Assembly: GCA_029948255.1 (NCBI GenBank)
Contig: JALIZF010001875.1
Coordinates: 248,001-312,000, forward strand
Direction of reading: 5' to 3'
DNA: 64,000 nt
DNA from: Telmatactis stephensoni
Taxonomy: Eukaryota; Cnidaria; Anthozoa; Actiniaria; Isophelliidae
Shown here one piece after another: positions 1-15,300 of the stretch (positions are counted from its first letter, which is position 1; the number at the start of each line of letters is the position of its first letter). The notes below the pieces were generated by a model. It was given only the letters and a program-made list of their open reading frames with translations. It was not told the origin of the DNA and did no database searches. A program made the position numbers and the translations under genes.

Positions 1-169
1 CAATAGCACTGTCGAACACTAGCAGTGAACGTGGGTTGCTCAAAGTACAACCGGTTCCCCACCTACACGTGACAGATAGCACACACACACTTAGCTGGGA
101 AACTCGTGGATATGTTGTGGTTTTGAAAAACATCAAATAGATAAGGGCGGCGATTAACTGTGACAACTG

Positions 170-715
170 CAAATGGCACGTGTGAACGGTTGTTTGGTGG
201 CGATTTTAGGGCGACAACTCGGCGATTTTTATCATGAAAAGAGCCGGAATGTTCGATCGGTGTTTTTAGCTCTATTTCATTCGCCCTACTTCTTTTCAAG
301 AGATGCACGCTCTTTTAGTTGCGAACGCTGGTCGAAAATGCCATTTTCCATAAAATTGCTGAGCTAAAGCCGGCGATACACGTTGCAATTTTTTCTCGCA
401 CTGGCAATGCAATTTTCTGTCATCACTGTCATCACTCTGTCATCACTCTGCAACATTCAATACGAGCGTGCAATGTTTAAATTTTTTGTTGCGAGACATC
501 GTTGCCGCCTATGTTGCCAGACATGATACACTCGGCAATTTCGCTCTCGCAACAAAATCCTTAAAATTGCATTGCAAGCGCGAGAAAAAATTGCAGCGTG
601 TATCGCCGGGCCATAAAAATCGGTCGTGGTAAAATCGTCGGCTGTTCACACGCGCGATTTGTTGCTGCAGTAAAATCGCCAGCAGTCTTGTCGCAGTGAA
701 AACCGGCCTAGTCTA
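170..715. mobile_element. Hairpin MITE with a second MITE nested inside
   Basis: The outer element resembles the one at 30816-31201: both share the segment around CGATCGGTGTTTTTAGCTC and the ends rich in GGCGATTTTA and GTGTGAAC. Inside it, 369-610 is a separate inverted repeat with the terminal motif GGCGATACACG followed by TGCAATTTTTTCTCGC, mirrored at the right end. No ORF of interest is present. Confidence 0.6.
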
Positions 716-1127
716 AAGACTGCGTACCGTAACATGAACCTGTGATATTCTTTTGCCACGTGATCAAATAAATCATATTAAAATTTATAAAAAGTTAAGG
801 ACGTTCACGGACATTACTTCCCATCGTCAGATATTTTTAGAAATTTGCATGTTAAAAGAAAAAGTACTAAGAATGAAAATTAAAAAATTAAAAATAAAGG
901 AATTAAAGGGGGGGTCACCTTATTCGTTTCTGAGATATTGAGCCGTAAAGCTTGAAAATTTGGCTACCATTTTGAAAACTGGGTCCAGTAGAATCATTCT
1001 TTCATCCTTCTTTCTGCAGTTTTTTGACCTAAACAATTTTTTTCTTAGGTCAAATTCCATAATATTGAAATCTCATCTCTCTGCTCGCAGGGTAACTGCT
1101 TTGAGATATATTTAGGTAGATAGCTAT

Positions 1128-1391
1128 TTGCACAAACATTGACCCTTTCAAAATCATCGAACCTAGAAGCTGAGACCGAAATGACTCCTGGGCACACTAC
1201 TGATATATGGATATTCATGTTTTATCCTTGAATTCGCTGCATAATCGTGTTGGAAATGCCAAGAATTTATCTCAGTCGCTGTTTGAAACGTCCACGCCCA
1301 CGCGCTTCTTTAAAATCATCTAACAAGCAAATTTCCCAGCGTCCCTTTCCGTCTCAGCTTCTATGCTTTGAAAGGGTCGATGTTTGCTATA
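1128..1391. repeat. Inverted-repeat MITE-like element
   Basis: The left arm near 1131-1180 (ACATTGACCCTTTCAAA, then AGAAGCTGAGAC) is mirrored near 1352-1388 (GTCTCAGCTTCTATG, then TTTGAAAGGGTCGATGT). The interior is AT-rich and noncoding. Confidence 0.55.
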
Positions 1392-1677
1392 CACACCTGT
1401 TTCATAAAAAGACCTCAAGCCTACTCGACTCACCCACAAGGGAGTATGGGTAGAAATTAATAAAAGTTACAAATCTACAAGAATATCAACACAATTATTC
1501 TCAACTAGGTTGTATTGAGCTTATGCACAAAATAACTTCATTCGTTGATGTTAAAAATCACGAAACAAAGTTGAAAAGTCAATAAAGTTTAGTACCTATC
1601 CATACTCCTTTGCTGTCTAGTCGCAGTAGGCTTCAGTGAAGCCTCTTGCCCAACAACCTTTTTTGAAATAGGTGTAT
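1391..1677. mobile_element. MITE, ACACCTATTTCA family, copy 1
   Basis: The ends pair as inverted repeats: ACACCTGTTTCATAAAAA on the left against the complement of TTTTTTGAAATAGGTGTA on the right. Arms also contain CCTCAAGCCTAC and GGGAGTATGG with mirrored partners. A second copy lies at 3914-4199. Confidence 0.65.
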
Positions 1678-3378
1678 TTAGGTACATGTAAGTGTTTCCT
1701 TGGCTCGTTGGTTGGGGTGGTACAGGGCCACTGTACCACCCTGACCTGTCAGAGCTATAGATTTCACTTTGGTTTTACATGGTGGTCATCAGCCCCTTTA
1801 CCATACCCCTTCCAGTCCCAACGAAAATGGCAGTGAGGGAGGACAGGGTTAAGAACAAAAATGACTAAAAAACATGTTGTGAATGTAGCTTTGTTGTACC
1901 CTAAAGTGAAAATTACAGTGTATATATATTTACAATACATCACATTTTTCATAATAAAAATATGGTAACAATCACAATTTTAATATTCAAGACTTTTCTC
2001 TCATACTTCAATCTCTAAAACTTAGAAGCTACAATCATAGACAAGATAGCTTGTGACATTCCAATATAGCATGTACTATTGGGAAAGGGGAAAAGGATGG
2101 AAAACCATTTTCAAAAGCAAAAGTAATCCAGTTGGTGATGTCTGAAGCAAACAAACTCATAAACAAAATATATTTGGCACAGCTTGATCAATTATGTAAT
2201 CATATAACGATTATAATTTATAATGATATAATGACAGTTGTTGTTGTTGTAAATATCCTGTAAGAAGCTCTGCAAATACATCTCATTTCTTTAAAAACTT
2301 TGATTTAAATTACATACAATTTTTTCTAATATTTCATCTTAGTGATGTTGGAAAATACACCCAAAGCATGGAAGAATACCTATTGAATTATAACAAGGTT
2401 AATCAGAGTGCCAACTAATTTTTGCCATTGGAAATGGTTTGGGGTAGTCAAATGCCAAGTGCATCCTTTTCCCCTTCCCCTCCCCTTTCTCCCTGGGTCC
2501 CCAATGTCCCAAAAGCCACTATACACAAGTTTCTATAACAAATTATATTTTTTCCAGTGAAGACAAAAAAAAACTGAAGAAATTTTGCATGACAAAAGCA
2601 TTTTGTCCACAAACTCTCTCATCTTCATGAGCAAAACAATTATATTTTTGTAACTGAAAATTTGTCATAGAAACTGTATCATGAAAGGGCTTTTACATGT
2701 ATGTCTATGATTGTAGGTTAGTGTGCTTTGGCATAGGATAACAAGATCCTAAATTCAAGGTTTATACTGTTGATAGGGAGTAAGTTTGCAAGCTTTTTGG
2801 GATTGAAAGGGGGACAAGAAATTTGATTTCTGTTGGTCCTCTTAAAAAATGTTTTCATATAATTAAGCAATCACTAATTATCACTAAATATTTGACAGCC
2901 ACCTCTCTCCTGGACAGCCAGCTCTTTAAGATAGTTACCTCCCTAAGACAGCCAACCTCTCTAACAAAGTCACTTTATCATGCTATCTGAGGGCACTGTT
3001 GCTGGAAAGTGCCAAGAGTTTATCCTGGGCTAAAAGCTTATTCCTGGCCCAGTTATTAGAAAGATTAGCTCTAACCCAGGATTAAATCTAAACAAAACCA
3101 CTGATCTTAATCCAGGATTAATAATAACCATGTACCCTTCAAACAACTGGACCCTGGCAATTGCCTATCAGACAGCCTGGCCAGAACATCCATTATGACC
3201 AATATAGAAAGCTTTGTTTGTCTTCTACTTACACAATCTTACTGCAAAACTACTGCAGTTTCAGGATCAACTGCTGCAGGAAATCATTTCTTTACCTTAC
3301 CACTTTGTCATTATATCCAACATACAGTACATGTTGTAGTTGTAGTACTTAAATATTATTTAGATCTTGAAGCTAATA
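1678..3378. other. UBE2M downstream region, no gene seen
   Basis: This AT-rich stretch beyond the UBE2M stop codon presumably contains its 3' UTR. Around 1690-1740 there is a short palindrome (GGTGGTACAGGG / CCACTGTACCACC). I found no supported gene or structured RNA. Confidence 0.4.
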
Positions 3379-6300
3379 CTATTTTCCTAAACACCTCTCA
3401 AAATATACACTTCCAACATAGCCTCCACGCATTGCTTTTTGAACATTTTGTTCAAATAGTCGTCGGTTTGATCTTAGTACTTCTGCTGCTTCTGATAAGC
3501 AAAAAAATACAAAAGTAATAATTACTAAGCTGTAATAAAAAGGATTGATGAATTGATGATAAAGGTTAAAGGTAAATCAGGAAGCCCCCTGAACTGACCC
3601 CTTCAAATTTGCAGGGTGTGGGTCACCCTCAGGAACAGAGTAAAAACTGGGCTCCCAAAGATGGGATGGACTCTACTTCATACATGTAATCTAGTAAAAC
3701 TTATAGTTCTGCATGATACTTTATTAACATTTTTCTACAGTTCATACATAGGGATCTTATACTCTTCTACTTGACTACTGTTTATGACCATGGTTCACCC
3801 AAATGGCATGCATAAATTTATGAGCACAAGCAATATTTGCAGACTCAGTATTGTATGGTGTGAAGAAAACAAACACTTCTAATCAGCCATGTAATGCTGA
3901 GTCTACATAATATACTACCTATTTCAAAAAGGGTTGTTGTATGAGAGGCCTCAAGCCTACGCAATTAGACCGAAAAGGAACATGGGTAAATGCAAAATTT
4001 CACTCTCTTTTTGGTCTTGATTTTAGAATCATCAAATGAAACTCATTGATGTATTAGGTCATGGTATGCTGAAGTTGAATTATGGTGTGGACATTTGCAT
4101 GGTTTTACAGCTTTTATTAGTAATTTTTACCCAAGGCATGCTTCCTTTCAGTTGAGTCGCATAGGTTTTTGCCGACAACATTTATTGAAATAGGTGTATG
4201 TACTTACTCACTGTGTGGGAGTGCTGAATGGGAAAATGTTTGACAAATACTTATTCTCATGTGGATGAGAAAATTTTTTATGACAAATTATGTCTCTATG
4301 AAGTTTGTTCATGTAGATGGGAAAAATCCATTTGCCATAAGAAAATGTGTCATAGAAAATTTTCTTGTGTGGAAGATGATGTAATAGGTTTACAGTCAAC
4401 TCGCCCACGGACCGATTCGCCCACACCAACTCGCCCACGCATTCAATTTTACCTTTCCATTGCATTGAATATGTTGCTAATGAAAGAATTAAAACAAGAT
4501 TTGGAAGTCTGTTGTTGCCAAATCAAGTAATTACTCAAAGGAAAGTTGTCAAAGTCGAGGTATCCACGTGAAGCATTGTGAAACTTTGAAGCCAAGTTTT
4601 GATTAGTTTGACTTACACGATTATAATCAAAGTATTTCTGAAGTCAAGATTCTTTGAATTTCTAAGCTTTGAAGGAAAGTTAAACAGAGAATTAATATTT
4701 CTCAAGCCAGGTTTTTTTTAGTTCTACGTACGTCTAAGAAAGTACGACTGAGACGCTTATCAGTTTTGAAATCTACAACTAATAATTGTCCCTGTCTGCT
4801 TCTGAAGTGTCAACATGTATTACTCTGGAATGTGGTTTTCTAAAATAAATACATATTCAAAATACTTTGAATATTGATCTGAAAAATGGACATTTACATA
4901 CAATTTGAAGCAGCATAAAAGTTTTGGCCGGGAGTTTTAGTTGGAATACTTTCATGATGAAATCAAAACTTGTTGGGCGTGTCAAAAATGTCTTCAGTCT
5001 TTTGATAATTATCGGAATCAGCTTGCATACAAGGTAACTATCGCAAATGAGGGTTATCACTTGTTGTAATTTTACTTTGTAATCCAAGCTGAAATTCTCA
5101 ACAAGAAAGCAAACATCGTTCGAGTTGAAACAAGGTGTTTGTTTGGGCGGAGACTAGACGGCGGCATCACATTCGTTAGACTACTTTTTTTTTGGACTTG
5201 TATGTATGTTTCAAAAAACTTAGAATGCTTTCAACACCTTGTATCCTTGAAAGATCACTGATCACCATAGGAAGAAAATCTGACTTTGTAAACAGTTCGG
5301 TTCACGATCAAAATAATTAATTTGAATGGCTGTTCGTGTACGACAAAAAATAAATAAGCAAAAATCACTCCTACGAACTCTCGTGAATTTTTCTGATGTT
5401 TGTTTCAATATGAAACTCTCTTTCTTACACTTAAATATATGATTACTGTATTTAATATAAATGTGGAACGAATTGATCTGCCATATATATGGAGCAAATT
5501 GATCGATGGTAGATTGAATGCTGTCGTTCAGTTCCTGACACAGTGTTATAACATGTAGCACACTCTGAACTTTATCAAAATACTTTAGTACCACTTTGAA
5601 GTCTTCTCAAAAGCATATTACTCAAGAAAAACACTTAAAGCGACTCATCTTGGAATAAAACGACGAATCCATGGAATTTTTTGCAGTGACTATTCTTGTT
5701 TACAGTATCGTCATCAGGTCACTATGGGACGCTTTCACAGCAATTCAACAAAAGACAATCGATTCATTTTTGACAAGATTGGCTTTAGGTTTCGCTCTGT
5801 TCACTCAGCGAACTGTCACTTAATGTAGTATTTTTTTGAATCAGTTCTTTTACTGTCAGTTTCATATTATGTATATCATAAATTACCTACTTAACTGTCT
5901 TGTAGTAGGTGCGGACTTAACACTTCAGTCACTTAGTATCATTAAGTTCCAATTCGTGGGCGAGTTAGTGTGGGCGAATCGGTCCGTGGGCAAGTTGACC
6001 GGAATACCATGTAATATTCAGGTAACAAGAACAAAAACTAAAATCCATTTCATATCTAAATGTATTTGATTTCTACCTTTGTTGAGGGGATCGTCAGGGT
6101 TGGGCTCCTACAAAACAGAACAGAAAAAATGAATTGATGAATGAATAGATGACAAGACCAATGGATGGAAGTGGGATATAAAACAGGAAATATAAAACGT
6201 GGGATATGCATCATTTCAATACATACACTAGGAATAAAACATTTATACAAGACTACCATAAATGATGGAAACTCCCATTTAACTGTAAATAAGTCCCCTA

Positions 6301-9300
6301 GTCTAAGTAAGCCCCCACCCCCATCTACAGAGCCAAGATTTGAATACTTAAGCCACCACCTCTCCCTCTCTCTTCCCCCTCTAGACTTGAACAAGTCCCC
6401 TCCCCCCTTTATTTACCCATTTATATACCAAATATATGTTATAAACTTATAATATTGCACACAGAAAAAGTAAGCTGAATTGCAGCCCAAATCTTGTGCC
6501 TTGTACGAATGTAGTAGTAGTAGTAGTAGTAGTAAATCTTTATTAAAGTGTCTAATCGTTCTAGCGCTAGGTTGCACTAATTGGGGACACAACAAAATAT
6601 AATCGATAACAAAATCTACATAATTAAATAATATGATACATAATTAAATAATATGATAAAATTATCCTAAAATATATAACCTATTTCCTAAAAATATATG
6701 ATATATATATAAACAATACATACATATGAATACATAAGCTCTAAAAATATAATAATTAAGAATACTCTAACTTAAGCATAAATGACATTCTCTCCCACAT
6801 CCTTCAAGAAGGGACGTTATGTCCCTTTTACGTATCATTGATTTAAATGCTCCTAGTGATTCTATATGTCTTTCTTCCTTACTCAATTTTGACCATAACT
6901 GTGGTCCAAGAAATCTAAGAGAATGTTTACCATAAGACACAGTATTGAAACGAGGTAAAACAAAATCAGCATTTCTTAAATTATATCTTCTAGTATTTGC
7001 ATCATTGATATTAAAGATGTAGGTCATAGCTAAGTTAGAATTATAATAGATATTTCATTTTCATTTCTAAATTTCAAGTAAGCCCATGAAATTATTTATG
7101 GTAGTAAAAATATGTATAGAGTGTGTTGTCTTACCAAAAACAAATACTGTAATCCATAGATGATAGAATTTATGGTCAAGACGGGTTTCCAGTCTTCTCT
7201 GAATTTGAGAAAAATAATTCAACTCGCATTTAGTTTCAAACAAGTTGATACTGACCTTAAGATACACCTGGACGGTGGTTGGAGGACAGCTACTGGAAGT
7301 AATATTCTGAGATTTGGTAACTAATTTGCCTATCACCCCTGGTGGCAGAGAAAAGTGCAAAGTGGCATTCTCTGGAACACTTGAGTTTAAAATGCTTTTT
7401 TTCTACAATATTTGGTCTTTGTGCAAAATGCATCAACTTTTATCTTGTGTTGACGGAGTATATATTATTTAATTTCAGGTTTTTATCACTGCCACCACTG
7501 CGAGTTGATGTGTGATGGACAGTGAGGTGATATGCAAATTTGCTTCCAAATCTCGGAATACTGCTTCTGTCCAGCCACTGTCCTGGGGTATGTTCAGGTG
7601 CGTAATACATGTACATTGTATAAGATTGCTTACTGGGAGATGGGAAGAGGATTAAGTGTGGCCAAGGAGGTGAGTGGAATATCAAGTATTCAGAAAAAGT
7701 TTAATGTGTGATAGATCGGGTGGTCTATATAATTGTTAAGCTTTTTGGGCCAGTAACAGACAGGTTTCACAGCTTGTGAATGGAAATGTCAGTAACGATA
7801 TTACTACATTGTACATGCAACTAATAACTATCATCAATTATCATCACCTTTCTGAGCAGTAAATAATTTTCAATCTTTAGAGCTCCCTAATATCTCCACC
7901 TGTGATACTGTACTTCTGATGACAGCAACTTCATTCCAAAATGACAACCCTGGGACTATCACTTGATATTTTGTGTAATTGCATGTATTTATTTCTATAA
8001 TGGTGTCAATTATCACACCACCATTAATTTGTCCACTTTTAGAGGACATACATGTAGTAAGAGGTTTTGAATGGTGCCTCCAAAAAGTCAGTCTTACAAA
8101 ATTCTGTCAAATTTAATTGGTTTGAAAGTCTTGTGTTGTTTTGCAGAAAGATGTGTCAGAGTCTTGACTATTGAAAACACAGGAAATCAGCAAAAAGTAC
8201 CTCAGACTTGCAAGAAAAATGTTTGTCTTGGAGTCTTGCAAAGTCTCATTTTGACCATTCCACACCCATATAGTACATAGTATAGTATGGAATATCCCAT
8301 GAGTTGCTTGTACTTTCTAGTATACACACGAGCCTTTAAGCAAGTGTGTTTACAAAGAAAATACAAGTGATGAGTGGGATATCCATGTTATGTCACAAGA
8401 ATTAACCATTGTATATGAGAAACCATTGTATAACTGTTTTATCCCAAACCATAGAAAATACAGCCAATTACCACAATGCCTCATGGGAAGAGACAGTTGA
8501 ATACTGCCATATATAAAACAGCCATCCTGCTTTCTGATTGGCTGTATTTTCTATGGTGTGGGATAAAGTGCAGTATATTGTTTTGCTACAGACAATGCTG
8601 ACCTTAAAATGTTTAAGCAGATATTTCCTTCCAAATCAATATTAGGATGATAAACCTGTAGGCAGATAAAATTTACAATTTATTAACTCAAGTATGTTAA
8701 TATAATGGCCAACAAAAATCACAACTATGTTCAAATTTTAATACTTCTGCTTTAAATATTCTGGGTTTTCAATCCAAATTTGGGACCATTATCATATTTA
8801 TGATCCTTAAAATTTTAGACAATGTTGTATTGTAGGGTACAGCATAATTATATTGTATATTGATGCATAGCTGCCAACCCTCCCGGATAATGCGGGAGTC
8901 TCCAGATTTTGGGCCTCGTCTCCCGGTCTCCCAGATAAAGACCTAAATCTCCTGGATAATCGCTCGAATCCTAAAATCGCGGCCATTTTAATATCGTCTA
9001 TCTTTCTTGAAATATCGTCTTTCCAAACCCCCCCCCCCCCCACCACTGAGGTAGGAAAATCGACCGCGGAGATAGTGCAGTGTTGCCTCAAGTACGTTTT
9101 GTCCCACTTTGAGGCTAACCAACCCAATTCTAAGGAAAAAATGTTGATCTCCAGATACGAAAGCCTAGCTTGGGGGTTGGCAGCTATGTTGATGAGACAT
9201 TGAATGAACGTTTGCCAGGCCAAAAAAGAATGGCTATAATAACAGGTTAGCTGGAGACAGTAGTGTGATGTTATTTTTAATGTTTAAATGTATTCAACAT

Positions 9301-12300
9301 GAATAATACCTTTGTTTCACATTTTACTTTAGGTGCATCATGTGGATATCCTGGACCAACCTGCATGCATTTGATAATAACAAAGTCATAATTAATAAAA
9401 TAACTTGATACACACTGAACAAGTAGCAATAGCAGTGTAGCTACCAAATGCTGGCTTTGTTTTGAGGTCTGGATCAATCAAAAGTTCACAATGTGATTTC
9501 TATTGAAGCTGAAAAACAAGTGCAACTGTAGAAAATATGCACACATGCTGTGTGCAGATTTAGAGCAGGCAGGGATTGATCAGAACATGACAGAACATGA
9601 CATCAATTATTTATTGATTTGAGTTTTTATTTTAACTTGAATAAAAAATATTGATATGTACATGATAAACAGAAAACACCATGGAAAGTACTTTGTACCG
9701 TTTTTTATTCACTCGTTGTTTTGTATCATAAAACGCACTCGCTCGTTTGTTTTATGATACTTCACAACTCGTGAATAAAAACCGTATGGGCGCACTTTCC
9801 ATGAAGTATTCTCTATATATCTATAATACTGCACATGTATTGATACCAGCATCCATTGGACACCGACACATTTTCTTGCAGTATACATGTAAGTTCATTA
9901 TTATGATAATGATTATGATTATTATGTAATGATTACTATTTTACTACAAATATTATAATTCTTAACTCACCTTAAAGCTAAATACAAATTTCCCATATTT
10001 GTAGAAGCCCTACAGTGGGTACAAAAGGGCCAGTTAATATTTAAACTATTAATATGATTGATACAAAGGCAAGACATAGCTTTAGACATTGCACACAATG
10101 TTACCACAGGACATATGACAGAGTGCAAGGGTGTGATTCTGCACTATCAGGGGCCGCAGAGAGGGAGGGGCTGGGGGGGCTTTAGCCCCCCCAGTTTTAT
10201 CCATGATTATTCTTTTCTTTTATTTATTTATTTTCTAATTTCAAAGATTTGGAAACATCGGAAAGGGCTTTGATCAGCCAGATTATGAAAGTATGCAAGC
10301 TAGTCCTTGTAAATTCATCAACAAGTTCATCTGGAGAAAGGTCGTTTTCAGCAGCTCATCGATTAGAGACATGGCTGAGAACAACAATGACCCAGGAATG
10401 GTTCAATAATCTTGATCTTCTTCACATTCATAAGTTGAGAACTGATTCTTTTGATACAACAGCCATTGCGATTGTTTTCAGTGAGACCAATGAAAATCGT
10501 AAAAGAAACTTTGCCGGAAATTCAAGAAGCGGATCTAAAGTTCTGTGTGATGTGGACGGACAACATACCCATATAAACAACTGTATGTTTCCATTTGTTT
10601 TGTAATTCACAGTAGCATGCTTTTTCGTCAAATTTGTAGCCGTTATCAAATTAATTTATAAGAATTTTTTTGCAAGAACGTTAGAACAAAACTGCATGTC
10701 AGCATTTTCATAATTTCTGAAACATCTTACCCAAATTGTTTAAAAGATCCGCTAAAAAATTAAAAAAAAACACCAAAAAGCAAAATCAGACAAAACAAAA
10801 TCGTGCAAAAGCACGCACAAACACAAAGATAAGAGAACAGGAGTGTTTGTGCTAAAACACCCCCTCAGAACTCTGGAAATCGCATTTGGAAGGTTCACAA
10901 TTGTTAAAATTTCCTGGGGGACCATGCCCCCGGACCCTCCTAGATTACTCACGCCGTCGGCGGTCGTTAGCCCCCCCACTTTTTGGGCCGCTCCACAGCC
11001 CCTGACTATTGGCCTCAAATCACAACAAATTGCAATATCTACCACTTTCTGCACTATTTATCATTTAGTTATTTAGATGTGTATGTTTCTTGAAAGAAGC
11101 AAACACATCTAACTAACACATTTCCTAGTGACAATCCATTCAATATTTTTCATTTTCCTTGCTATTTGTCAAAAAATCACCAGATTCATGAACAGGAATA
11201 AAAACAAATTTCAAATTGGCTAGCAAGTGATGGATTTAATCATTTTTTGGCAATAGTAAGGCTTTAAAAATAACAGTTGTTTCCTATGTTCATTGACCAA
11301 AATCAACAAAGTGTTCCTTGCTGTCATTGCACAACACTGGGCACAAGTTACCCCGTTCTACTTGAAACGCAAATGGCAAGTTGATTTCAAAATACAAAAT
11401 TAAGTTTTGTTTTTAGTTATTTACAATGTACCTATCAAAAAATTATTATAGAAGCAAAAATGAGGCACATCCAACATGGCTGCCAAGAGTAAATCCATGC
11501 TCAGCAATCCATGGAGCGATTTAAATTTAGATGAAGCAGAAACTTATAGTTGATGAGGATCTGGTAAGTGCAATATTTACAATGTAACATTGCAAAAGAT
11601 ATCATTATAGCTTCCACTTGGTTGGATTTTAATCATATTTCGAGCTACGCATCACGAGTATTCACCTTTGACCTTCCTTGTTGTGAAGCTAGCATGCTAA
11701 TTTATTGCCGCAAGCGAAGTGAGCAGCGACACTACAGTATTTCTGACCATGGTTTCCTGTGTTACTTACGACAGAGGTGGCCTAGGCCATATATCGGCTT
11801 GCAATCTGGAAATTTTGGCATGTAGACATGTAGAGTGAACGATGATTTGTGACGTCATCAAGATATGCTTGGAATGATCAGAATTTATGATCAGCACTGA
11901 ATCACATAAAAACTATGCCAAGACGACAACTGCGCTGACCACGCGATTTCACGATCAAGTTGGAGTCTTTGTTTTCTAGCTACATGTACAAGTTGTCATT
12001 GTTATTCAGATTTATAGAATCCACTGCTTTGTGTTTGTGGAAGTATTCAACAAGGCCACGAACTGTTTAGTGATATTTCTCAGGAAAGACAATGTCCTTT
12101 TATGAGTTTTTCATCGCCGCTGTGTGTTCAATCGAAGCAAGACGATATACAGTTGCATTACAATGTTCTCGACCTCTTCAAAGAGGTAAAATCTCTTTAG
12201 AAAGCCACACAATGTCACTAAAATTTCTGGTGAATCAAAATTTTGCTTTCTTTACGCAGACTACTCTCAGTAGTTTAGTTAAATCCACATGTATATATTT

Positions 12301-15300
12301 ATTTTTATATATTTATTCTAAGCGCTGAGTTCCTAATATAAAAATATGGTCATTTAGTCTAATACACTAATTTCAGAGTTAAATATAAAACCAATTGTTG
12401 TACCAAATTACATTTTTGGCAGGGAAATTATGACAAAAATAATACAAATATCTAGAAAACAATGAAATATTAATAAAATCTTTTAAATTATTTCCAATCA
12501 GTTAAACTTTCTAAATATGTACAGTAAAACTTCTGCACTTTTCTGCACTGTTTCCCAAAATGTCTGGGCACTTTTCTCAATTAATTTCCTTTTTTCCTGC
12601 ACTCTATCAGATGCACACCCTGATATTAGTAGCTACATGTACATGTATTCTAAATATATACTGTTGTATGGCATACACATCCTATAACGTTTACATGCAA
12701 CTATAACCATTTACAAAGGATCAGGAGAAAACCCCTCAAAGCAGGGGAAAGAACAAACTGACAAACTCAAGTTACATGTGAATGGAAATGAACCTGAGAC
12801 AGCAGTAGCATTCTCAGAAATCAACTACCATTTCTTCACATTTTGATGTCTCAATCACGTAATATATTTTACAATCAAGAATTTTTACTTCTACTAACCT
12901 CATCAGGAGATATAACTAACTTGAAATTTAAAAGATCATCTGGATCAGGAAAATCTGTCTGACATGTTTTGGGTAAGCTTAGTTCATTTAAATCTGCAAA
13001 AGAAAAAAGAAAACATCAAAAGCGTAAACAATGTGATAAGAACAACAGATACAGCACTTACCAATAAAGTGGCAACATTTAGAAATGTATTGTTGGAATA
13101 TAATGCATGTTTTAGAACAGTAAATACATACAGATGAGGTCACAGAATTTTATTACATGTACTCTGATGGTTGTTCAAAATATTTTTAACCTAAGAAGAT
13201 GCAAATTAATGCTTAAAGTGGGACAATGATCAAAACTGTTCAAAATTTAATTTAGCAGAAACTTCATTGAGTAACTCTCAAAAGGTCTAGTAATCACTAG
13301 TTAAATCTTTTCTTCGATACTACAAAGGAAAGTGCAGCTATATTTTTATGAATCTTTAGAGGTGTCAGTGATGTCATCATCTCAACCCAAACATTCAGCT
13401 TCATCTTTATAATAGACCTTTTTTTAAATCTGCTTCAATACACAAGAAAATGATTTTAAGTTGAGGTTGGACTTGCTACCTGTACATGTAAAAACAATAA
13501 ATTTGTGAAAGCTTCAAGTCCAACCTTGATTTCAAGTGTAATTCAGGAAAGGTCTATTATTTTAAGTTGACTCATCAGATACATTTGACTTAAAGAAACT
13601 TTTTATCATAACTTCTTAGAATTGTGTGCAATTTTAATAAAATTTTGGGAGCTTACATGTATACACCTACATGTATCATCCAATTATAAATTGACTGTAA
13701 GTGATTTTGTTGAAAGGGAATATTGTCTGTCTGAGTAATTACTACTGACAGCAAAACTCAACCACACCATTTACGAATTGTCTACTCTAAAACAAAATTT
13801 TGTTGAAGACAAATGAATGAAACTCTGGAAATCAAACCACAATGAATGAACATTAATCCTGAATGAGTTTTACTAGTAAACATGAAGTTTTGATACAAGA
13901 CTCATTTACATGGAGATAGTCCTCATTGCTTGGACTAACCCACTTGTCTAAACTTTCCTCAAATCTGACTGGTGAAGACTGATACTTCACTAATTCAATC
14001 TGGAAATATTGTACAGGGGTTTCAATAATACTTGAATTTGGAGGGTGGTTTGAAATAAGCAGCTGTTTGTAAAAACTGAAATGTGGAATCCATCATAAAA
14101 TAGTCATAAGATGTAACAGCAATAGGAGATAAATTACCGTAAAGTAGCTGTAAAGTAAATTACTGTAAAGTAACTGTCATTAACTGACTATTAATGAAAC
14201 CTCTGATTGTAATTAAGTAGTGTAATCAGACAGTTGGCTGTAATCCTCTAATTCAACATTTGCATGACCCTAGAGTGGTTTTCTTATGACTTTGAAAAAC
14301 TACGGCACGGTCACGGCACAGCACGGCCACGGTACGGAACCCCGCCTGCTGATGTCTTCACAAATTTGTAAAGAAATCAGGAGGCGAGGTTCCGTGCCAT
14401 GGCCATGCCGTGCCGTGACCGTGCTGTAGTTTTTCAAAGTCATACGAAATCCATTCTATCACATCACATACTGCTTTTAGATTAATTCACTAATCATAAC
14501 TATTACAATTTCCTTAAATTTGATTGGTCAAGAGACTTTCCTATTTTAGCTAACGTTGTAATTGGACAAATTCAAGAGCAAATCATGTTACATCTTTTCA
14601 GTAAAATCCACATGCATGTGCTATCATGCAATCACTAATCCCACGAAGTATACATTTAAGAGGTTTCTACTAACTTTTTTAGCTTTTCACCAGTTATTTG
14701 TCATTTTATTGCTTAGGCTTATCATGAAAAACTTTGTCTTGAGAATGATAATAGTTATAAATAATTGGTAGCTACAGGACTTTGTATCCCCCAACTGTTT
14801 ACAGTGTATATTATCATACTCAGAATAAACATTTGTTTTTCACATTTATGATTACAGACCAAACTGAACTCCACTCATCAAATTATCATCACTAATCACA
14901 GCATTGATTTAAATTACTAATTTTCATCACCAACATCAACATTAGTTTATTCAACAACATTAGTTGTAGGGAGAGCCAGAGTAACATACGTTTTCGGGCT
15001 GGCCCAGCCGAGCTAATGACATATAAAGACTAAATAAAGGACAGCAAATACAAATACATCACTGATAATTTATGACTTATTGCCATTATTACAATCAAAG
15101 TTCTCCTTGCCATCACTTTTGTAAAGGACCAGCTCTTATAACAACCACCAGTGTAAAATTGTCACTCAAACTCTGAAACCAAAGCTTTGCTTTTAAGATT
15201 TCGTAAACCACTATCAGCCAAGATGTACAGTATATCTACTTGGTTTGTGGTAATGATGCACATTCTAGTCAAATGCATAATGAATTATTTTCAGCTCTCT

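Noticed and set aside
8807..9223. 138-aa minus-strand ORF
   Set aside because: It spans the hAT-like MITE at 8866-9188 and is explained by it.
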